From NCBI RefSeq assembly GCF_032062135.1, contig NC_092859.1, forward strand, positions 156,990,526 through 157,054,525: a stretch of 64,000 bases of DNA, read 5' to 3'. The position numbers and the translations under genes were made by a program. Position 1 is the first letter of the stretch. Each line of letters begins with the position of its first letter. The stretch is from Pyxicephalus adspersus. Lineage: Eukaryota > Chordata > Amphibia > Anura > Pyxicephalidae. The notes beneath the pieces are model-generated. The model ran no database searches. It was not told where the DNA came from and saw only the letters and a list, made by a program, of their open reading frames with translations. Below, piece after piece: positions 57,216-64,000 of the stretch.

Positions 57216-58519
57216 TGGTAAATTTGTTTTTTTTTTCAATAGAGACATAGCATGTCATTTTAAGCATTTGTCAGCCTCCAAAATTAAAATAGTACATCAG
57301 CCTGTATATAAGTCTTACTACTTTTACATAAGCCCTACTGGTCCATAAATATGTACACAATTGTTTAAAGAATGCAAATTTGTGATAGTTAACCTACACA
57401 TGCTGATGCTGCTAATTGTCAATCTGGGCAACCGGGCAAAAATGGCTTCTGGGCACAGAAAATTCCAATATTATCCTGTGCCCAAACCAGCCTAGATAAC
57501 CAATACTACATTTCTTATTCTGGCCTCCTCTGTAAAATAAAAGACTTCAATTGGTGGTCAGTGACAGATATGTATTATTCATATATCACCTGTCCTCACC
57601 CACCTGCCTTCACTCTTCTACCAATCTTGTTTTTTCTGCCAAAATGTGGCATGACCATTTTTGAATGATGTGCCATCTTGTAATATTGGTATATAGAAAT
57701 GAAGTGTGACGATAAACTGGCCATAAACCCTGTATTTACTATGTATATGAGTGAGCATTTATGCTGAATATGCACGTAATATCCCTTTGACTATCCATTG
57801 ATCAGATTGCATTATTGCAGATTGCATTATGGCTGGTTGCACAAAGTGTACCTCAGTGTCCAGGTTTTCAGGCCAGTGAACACCCTTAACATGTTGTTTA
57901 ATGATATATGAAACACAGTTAATTGCTTAATTGCTCCTTAATTAGAAAAATCCCAAGTCTCCGGCCTATCAGCAGCCCTTGAGGAATTGTATATCTCCGC
58001 ATGTCAGTGTCGTCCTGCTGCTTAATGCTCTTAATCCATACAAATGCCGGTGGAGAGAGCTGAGCATTTATTGAGTTCGGAAGGGTTCAGGTATTGATTA
58101 CATCAGTCATCATCAGCAGAAATTAAATTTCTGATAGATACAAAATATTTTGGAAATCTTTGCTTTCATCTGTCTTTAATAGAATATAATGGAAAATATG
58201 TATAATATTGATGAGAGTCAAAAAATACATTATTTCAAAGCAAAATTGAAAGTTTTTCTTTTCCTACATTTTCATTAAAATTATTTAGATTTTGGCAAAA
58301 TTTGTATTGGAGTAAATAAAAAAATAAAACTAAGGTGGCCGAAAGTATAAAAAGAATGTCTTCTGTTTTTTGTTAGCCCCTTCTTTGTAGGTAATGGGTA
58401 GTCTGCTGAGTATTTTAAAGCAGAGCATATTTCGGAGCTGGCAGGGCATTAGTGACAAAAGGGACAGGCAATGTCCTTCCTGCAAAAATCATTCTAACCT
58501 GCCTGATCGCTTGGGAATA
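57216..58519. other. No gene; possible conserved non-coding element at 57880-58140
   Basis: 57880-58140 is repeat-free and rich in TTAAT words (CACAGTTAATTGCTTAATTG, CTCCTTAATTAG), then CTTAATGCTCTTAATCC. This clustering of homeodomain-type sites makes it the strongest enhancer-like candidate by eye. No coding sequence. Confidence 0.3.
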
Positions 58520-58800
58520 TTGTCAAAAAGTTAGTTGGTTGCCAGGATATCGGGCGATCCTAGCTTCCCCTGTGTTTGTACGGAATGAATGAACACGCAA
58601 GCAAGAGTTTTATCATCCTAGCCCAGCCATTTAAGATGGTTTAAAAAGAAGAAGGAAGAAGAAATATTTGGTTGGTTAGTTGCCAGGGTATGCGTCAATC
58701 CTTGATTCCCTTGTGTTTGTTGGGAATGAATGAATAAGGGTGTAAAAGTTACATCTTCCTGGATTGACCAATCAAGATGGCCAAAGATTGCATCAAAAGA
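58520..58800. repeat. Imperfect direct duplication, two units of about 135 bp
   Basis: Unit 1 (about 58530-58662) and unit 2 (about 58668-58800) share in order AGTTAGTTGGTTGCCAGG.TAT (GTTGGTTAGTTGCCAGGGTAT in unit 2), TCCCCTGTGTTTGT, GGAATGAATGAA, TTTTATCATCCT (TTACATCTTCCT in unit 2) and CAAGATGG or TAAGATGG. It may be a dispersed element present as a tandem pair. Confidence 0.6.
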
Positions 58801-59099
58801 ACGAAAACTAAGCGAAAATGTTGGCAACAAACTATTATTAGTTCTAGAACCGAATTCCCCCTAAAAAATAAATACCTTAAATAGGTAAACTGACTTTCCC
58901 CTGAAGCTTGCATTGACCAAAAGTGTGCCAAACTGACAATTGGAGAATAATAGACAATTGATAATAGGAGAGCAGGAGGTATGTTTCTAATTGCTAAACA
59001 AACCAGGAAGACGGTCAGATGAATGGAGAGTAAGCAATGGCATGTTTTTTTCCCTCTACTGTTCCGTCTCTGAACAGGATATAACTGTAATAAGCCATG
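58801..59099. other. No gene recognised
   Basis: The minus-strand frame 58749-59102 (117 codons) overlaps the preceding duplication and has no recognisable domain. Confidence 0.35.
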
Positions 59100-59260
59100 C
59101 ATATTTACTGCTCCCTAAACTACTGTACCTCTGGAAAAGTTTTTTTTATTGCTTTCCTCTTAACCAACTATGTCTATAGGGTTTTCATCTGGGATATGTT
59201 TATTTATTTAGTGGTTGAACTTTATGGATTTATTTTTTTTTCAACCTAACTAAGTATATA
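59100..59260 (+). repeat. Dispersed repeat, copy related to 19020-19210
   Basis: AACCAACTATGTCTATAGGG, TTTTCATCTGGGATATGTTT, GTGGTTGAACTTTATGGATT, a T-run and CAACCTAACTAAGTAT repeat the order seen at 19.1 kb. Confidence 0.6.
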
Positions 59261-60477
59261 ACTGTAACAAAGTCATGTAGAATGACAATTTGGGCAATAC
59301 CAAGTTGGTTGGGAGGTTTATGGTATATGATGCCAAATCGTTCTATAGCAATAAAAGCTTGCAGTTGGCCATAAACCTTTGTCTTCAAAGAGAAAGCCCA
59401 GCTCATAACCCCTATGTGATCAGCATTGTTACGTAGATGTACATTATATCCTCAAAGAAAAAAACCTCTAGCTTTTATATTTTGAATTCCTCGTTTGATG
59501 GCGAATCTCTTATCCTGCAATGGCATGGGTGGAGCGTCACATAAAATAAGGATCTTACACTCCTGAACTGCTTCTCTTCTGAGGCTTGTGAAGAGAAGAG
59601 ACAAACAGATTAGTGTGCTTTCCTGCAGGAATTACGATATACAGAAGGCTCCCTGTGTCTACAGATCACAGAGCTTCTGAGGACTTTATACAGAAATAAT
59701 AATATCGGCCTTGTGTGCCATGTCAGGAGAAAGCGCCACTTGCCAAGTAGCCGTCACCACACAGGATGACATTATGACATAGAGACACTTTGACATAACC
59801 CCATTGACTGGCTCCCTGGTGGTTCACATTGGAGCAGATTATATGTAAATAGATAAGCCTTCTATATGTGTACAATATTTTTTCACAAGGGACAAATTTC
59901 CCTTTGGCAAAAAAAAAAAGTCTCTATTTGATATACTGTATAATCAGCAATGGATTGAGATAAGAGAAATGTTGGCGGCGACAGGAAAGTAACTGGGATA
60001 TTTCTTACAGAATCAAACACTAGCACGTTTTTCTTTATAAACACTGGCATTTAACCTCCTGTGTATAGATTGCCCTGGAGTGGATTATTAATCAGTTATC
60101 TCAAAGTAGTATAGTCTGACGCTGATTTCCATACATTACGCTGAAGATTTAAAGAGCACACCGATGCCTATTTACCGTGTGAGCTAGGGCGGCAAAATCC
60201 ATCAACTTCGATCTATAGCCATAAGGTCTACATTTTGCATTGGTTGCTGGTCTTATTTAAAGCAGACCTTGCTTGAAACTCAAAAGTTCACATTAATATT
60301 AGCCCCGCAAATATAAATAAAGTGTGTGTAGTGAAGCCTCAGGGGAAGGGATAAGGTGCCATTAGGAAGTCCTAAAAAGTCAACTGGAGAGAGAAGTTTT
60401 GCCACCTGACCACCCTTGTTTTAATATTTACCAATGAGGATAGAGGGGTAATTGTTCCTGTCACAACAGTTTATTGA
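59261..60477. other. No gene recognised
   Basis: A-run at about 59910-59920. 59460-59760 and 60010-60180 are unique-looking and could hold regulatory sequence, but nothing specific is visible. Confidence 0.35.
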
Positions 60478-60785
60478 GCTTAGACGTCTTTGGGTGGCTT
60501 GGGAAAACTTGTAATTGTTACAAAATGGGGCGCATTGTGTGGTCCTGCTTGAGTGGGTGATGTTGGTTGTACCAGGGGTCTCTTTTTGGACGCTGTCTTC
60601 AAGCTGATGGGCGTGCAGCTGGGGATAGGGTGGTAATTACTTATTATCTTGGCTGGTGGACATCCATCTGGCATACTTATATGTTTTTGTTTGATACGGT
60701 TACTTAAGGACTGTTGGTAAATAAAGGACTACTGTAGCCAATGTTTAATCCATGTCTGAAGAATTTCGAGTGTTTATTTGAGGTG
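60478..60785 (+). repeat. LTR-like block, related to 24616-24770
   Basis: The sense strand is G/T-rich (GGGTGGCTTGGG, GGGTGATGTTGG, GGGGATAGGGTGG). It has a polyadenylation word at TGGTAAATAAAGG (about 60714-60727), then CTGTAGCCAATG and GAGTGTTTATTTGAGGTG. The end matches the 24.6-kb copy. The class (LTR or DIRS-type) cannot be decided without coding domains. Confidence 0.4.
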
Positions 60786-61019
60786 AAATGAAGCTATGTT
60801 TTTGGCAAATCCATTAGTCAAGAGCTAACTGAGAGCAATAAAACATAAGAACAAAAATGTAAATATAGCTTACCTTACACCTAGCTTCTGGAATGATTGA
60901 CTTGGCAAAATTGACATAACTGAGAATTCTCCCAGGATCTCCAGGACCCCAAATCCTGCAAGCATGTGCCAATGCTTTAGCTTTCCAGGATCCCCAATGG
61001 CATCATAGACAATGCACCT
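60786..61019. other. Spacer between two facing LTR-like blocks
   Basis: Contains CTCCCAGGATCTCCAGGACC and similar words but no recognisable gene or primer-binding site. Confidence 0.3.
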
Positions 61020-61720
61020 AACATGAATCTAAACACGATTCCAATAACCCACCAAACCAATACCAACCCTCCCCCTTTACATTAGATAATAACCACACTT
61101 TTATTACAACAATTTAAATACTATTACAAATTTATAACATGTAAAAAACATCAATATGAACCATAACTTAAAATAAATAACATAAATAGCAAAAACCATA
61201 AATTAACATTTTACCTTGAAACATTATTTTAACATTATTATAACAATGACCCATTTAACCTTTACTGGTTGCTGGTCCTCGTAGGCATACACCTCGTAAG
61301 TACACAAGTGGTCTGCTTTACCAAAATAAATATGTATATAATTGAAGCAAACTTCCCAGCTCGGGAACGACATACCCTTTCTTTTACCACAGACCACCAC
61401 CAAATGTTATCAAACCACAATTCTACCAAATCCATGGAGACTCCACACCAAAGATGGGTCCCCAATCTGCCTTAATATTGCACCAAATGACCAGAAACCC
61501 CCCTTAACTGCTCACCACTGTGAACACCATCCTAACAAAACATTAAACATAACTAAACAATCCTAAAAAAAGAAGGGTGGGTGGGAAACTTTCTTCTCAC
61601 CCTCTCTAAGCTAATGGCCCCCCTTTTCCTATTCCTGATCTTTTAACAACTTGACCTCTCCTTCACCTCCGTCTCCCTTTATCCCCACCTCTTTCTAACT
61701 TTCGAAACTAAATAATAAAC
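61020..61720 (-). repeat. Strand-skewed block (A/C-rich on plus), possible second LTR-like copy
   Basis: G is rare on the plus strand for about 540 bp up to about 61560, with some G beyond that. Read on the minus strand it is G/T-rich and contains TTGTAATAAAAGTGTGGTTA (polyadenylation word and downstream block) followed by GTAAAGGGGGAGGG, which parallels the plus-oriented block at 60478-60785. Frames at 61262-61566 result from the skew. The class is unresolved. Confidence 0.4.
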
Positions 61721-64000
61721 CTTTTCTAGCCTTCTCCCTGTCTGCCCAGTCATGCCGACCGTCTATGCTCCTTCTCTCGCTCGCTCCTGGCCTGACTTTA
61801 CCTGTATCTCCCTGGTTTTGGACGCACAAATTCCCAAAAAAAATATCAATTGCTTTTTTCGCCAGTAGGATAAGATAAAGGCTGCTTTAAAAATGTGTTG
61901 CATGCTTAGGTTACAGAAAATGTAGTATTACACTAAAAGAGATCTCTGTACAGATAGTGTCTGGTAACAAGGAACTCAGTAGGACTGAAGCTAAGGTGTT
62001 AAAGTTCAGGGGTGCAAGAAACAGGAAGGTAGAATATATTACAATACCACACACTAATAACAACTAGGGTCACCCACAAGGGCATAAGTTGTAAATAAAG
62101 GGCATGTGTGGTTGACCAAAATTGAGGAGCCATATTTGCCACGTTGCCTTCATCCCTCTGATGTCCAGACACATTTACTGTAGGTGGTCAGCAAATCCTA
62201 TCAAGAAATTAGAGAGAGTAGGAAACTGTCCAGTGTGCTTCCTTGGACAGAATGAAACCATGTAGTAAAAGAGCCACATAGTGCCACTGCCCCTTGCATG
62301 GACACTTGTTAATCAGGCATCAACTAGGAACTGGACTCCACCCAACATGTCCCAGGTATCTCCTACAAAAGTAAAAGGGTTAGGGATCGCTGAGCCAACC
62401 ACAACTAAATGTATACAGGTATTATTGCTTCTGAGAAGCTTATTACCAGCTGATGTCTGCTTGTTTCCGCTTCAACATATCACAATTCAGCTTGTGTCCT
62501 TGCGTGTGTCTTCCATTGAAGATCTTTGCTCCTCAGGACCTGTTACACCAACTAAACACAGCTTGATCTAAACCTATTGCTTGTTATCCTCTTTCCTGTG
62601 ATTACACACCATAACATGTTATTTCTATATATTCCTAGGTGAGTTGTAGGCAGAAAAGTCCTCTTTATAAAATTAAATCTATATTGATTCAGCAAACTCA
62701 AAATGGTCATTTCTGTTGTGACTATGCACACAAATTCATATCTGGATATTGCCTATACAATAGCTAGTTCTTTTTTCCAAATGCTGGTGTAATTTCCTCT
62801 TGCTGGATTCTGTGTAGCAACATACAAAGCCAAATGATTTCTAAATGCTTATTATTGCTAATGCTTTCCTTAAAGAAGAAAGGACAGACCGGTTAAAACG
62901 CAGCAAGGGATCCTTTCAGCATTCCTAGAGCTGAGATCCCCCTCTGGCTTCTCTGTTTTTTAATTGTGGGCAAGGAATTAAACTTTCTCAATGAGACTTT
63001 TATTTGTGTGTTTCCTGGTTTCAATTGGCTTTTTAAAGAGGAACTGTACCGTGGAAGCTGTGCCTAAAAATGGCAACAGAATGCAAATGAGAAGGTTTTT
63101 GTAGAATCCTTGTAGATTATATTTTCCTTATTACTGGATTACTATACCTTGTTCTGTATTTTGGTTCTGTAATGGTGGTCATCTTGGAGGAGGCTTTGCT
63201 TTCTTAAGTCAGAGCTGCCCCCTGTGACTGGTGAGCTGATCACATTCGGGTTAATGATCAAGAAGCAACAGGAATGGTGGAGGAACCCAGATCCACAGAA
63301 TGAGTAAAAGCAGCGAGTTCATTCACTAAAGGTCTATAGGTATTGCTTCATTCCAATAAGCAGCACCGTGATATGAACACGTTAGTCCAATTATTGTAAA
63401 ACTGGACCCTTCCGTGTTAAAGGTGAATTCTCCATGCCGCTATATAGTTAAATGTTTACAAATGAAGAGTGCCTAAGCACAGTCATGTGTCAGTCTTCTG
63501 CTATTTGTCATAAAGATATAAAGTAAAATGAATTATTATTATTATTACATTTCTAGATCTTCTCTATACTCTGTACTTTTTGAATTCAGGTTCGCTTTAA
63601 ATTCATCAGTTCCCCATACTTTTCTTTGTATATACCATATTTTATATTTAGTTTTTAAAGTCTAGACGTATGAAATATATATATCTGCCAAGAAGCTGCA
63701 GTTTTAGATCGACCTCTCCTCAAAGCAGAAGACAGTTTAAATATGGGCATTTGAAAAGATGAATCTCCTTTACGATGCTTTCTAATGGGCAGACTGCTGA
63801 GTTGCTGATGATCTTGACTCTTGCAGGATCATCCACAGAGAGGAATCCATCATTCCATCCCATCAGAGTTTGTAGCTCCCGGATTCACGGAGATGGCCTT
63901 GCTGTGCCGTGAGAGCCAACACGTTTCTTCATTCTGCTTTATAAGAACGGTGGCTATAAAGATTGGACTGAAATGAGCTGGGCCCCACCGGGGGAAGTTA
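61721..64000. other. No confirmed gene; (ATT)n at 63532-63547; weak exon candidate at 63828-63983
   Basis: ATT repeats lie at 63532-63547. Near the end, a pyrimidine stretch and TCTTGCAG (to about 63827) is followed by an open frame of about 50 codons reaching TGA at about 63974-63976. It encodes no family I recognise, so an exon is possible but unproven. The remainder holds nothing identifiable. Confidence 0.3.

Noticed and set aside
61262..61566. Overlapping frames within the strand-skewed block
   Set aside because: Open frames follow from low G content on the plus strand; no domain recognised.

Overview
The window looks like intergenic or intronic DNA from an amphibian, most likely a frog. 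It is AT-rich and CpG-poor. It is full of decayed transposable elements that recur in anuran genomes: an L2/CR1-type LINE, a V-SINE, Tc1-like transposons related to those of fish and frogs, hAT-like MITEs and foldback MITEs. It also has vertebrate-style microsatellites and two runs of N (8931-8980 and 27178-27379). The frog assignment rests on repeat families recalled from general knowledge, not on a database search. No host protein-coding gene, rRNA, tRNA gene, CRISPR array or bacterial-type operon could be recognised. Nearly all open frames are short chance frames or relics inside repeats.

Layout. 1-10 kb: a LINE 3' end, a 313-bp tandem duplication, a repeat carrying a hammerhead-like hairpin, a 60-bp degenerate tandem repeat, a CpG-rich palindrome, a MITE fragment, a pyrimidine-rich repeat with a gap, and an (AT)n tract. 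10-27 kb: a 20-bp degenerate minisatellite, hAT-like MITEs (12.4, 15.0, 20.6, 26.1 kb), a second hairpin-bearing repeat (19.4 kb), a decayed Tc1 copy (24 kb), an LTR-like tail (24.6 kb) and a clean MITE with a perfect TIR and target duplication (26.8 kb). 27-42 kb: a 46-bp minisatellite hiding an assembly gap, a V-SINE (33.6 kb), a degenerate minisatellite (37.4 kb) and the largest retroelement relic, a 5'-truncated LINE with reverse-transcriptase C-terminal sequence (40.1-41.0 kb). 42-64 kb: foldback MITEs (42.3, 50.9, 52.7 kb), a third hairpin-bearing repeat (42.8 kb), an internally deleted Tc1 copy with nested foldback structures (46.0-47.3 kb), a Tx1/L1-like LINE relic (52 kb), another Tc1 copy (54.6 kb), and a pair of LTR-like, strand-skewed blocks facing each other (60.5-61.7 kb).

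Relationships. The LINE, the V-SINE and the fragment at the window start share one 3' tail, consistent with the LINE machinery having mobilised the SINE. All three Tc1 copies are inactive deletion derivatives of one family. Three copies of one unclassified repeat keep a hairpin whose stem sequence changes while its pairing is mostly preserved. This is the most interesting signal found, although its core departs from a canonical hammerhead ribozyme. Several unique stretches look like candidate conserved non-coding elements by texture only. No new multi-gene system was found.
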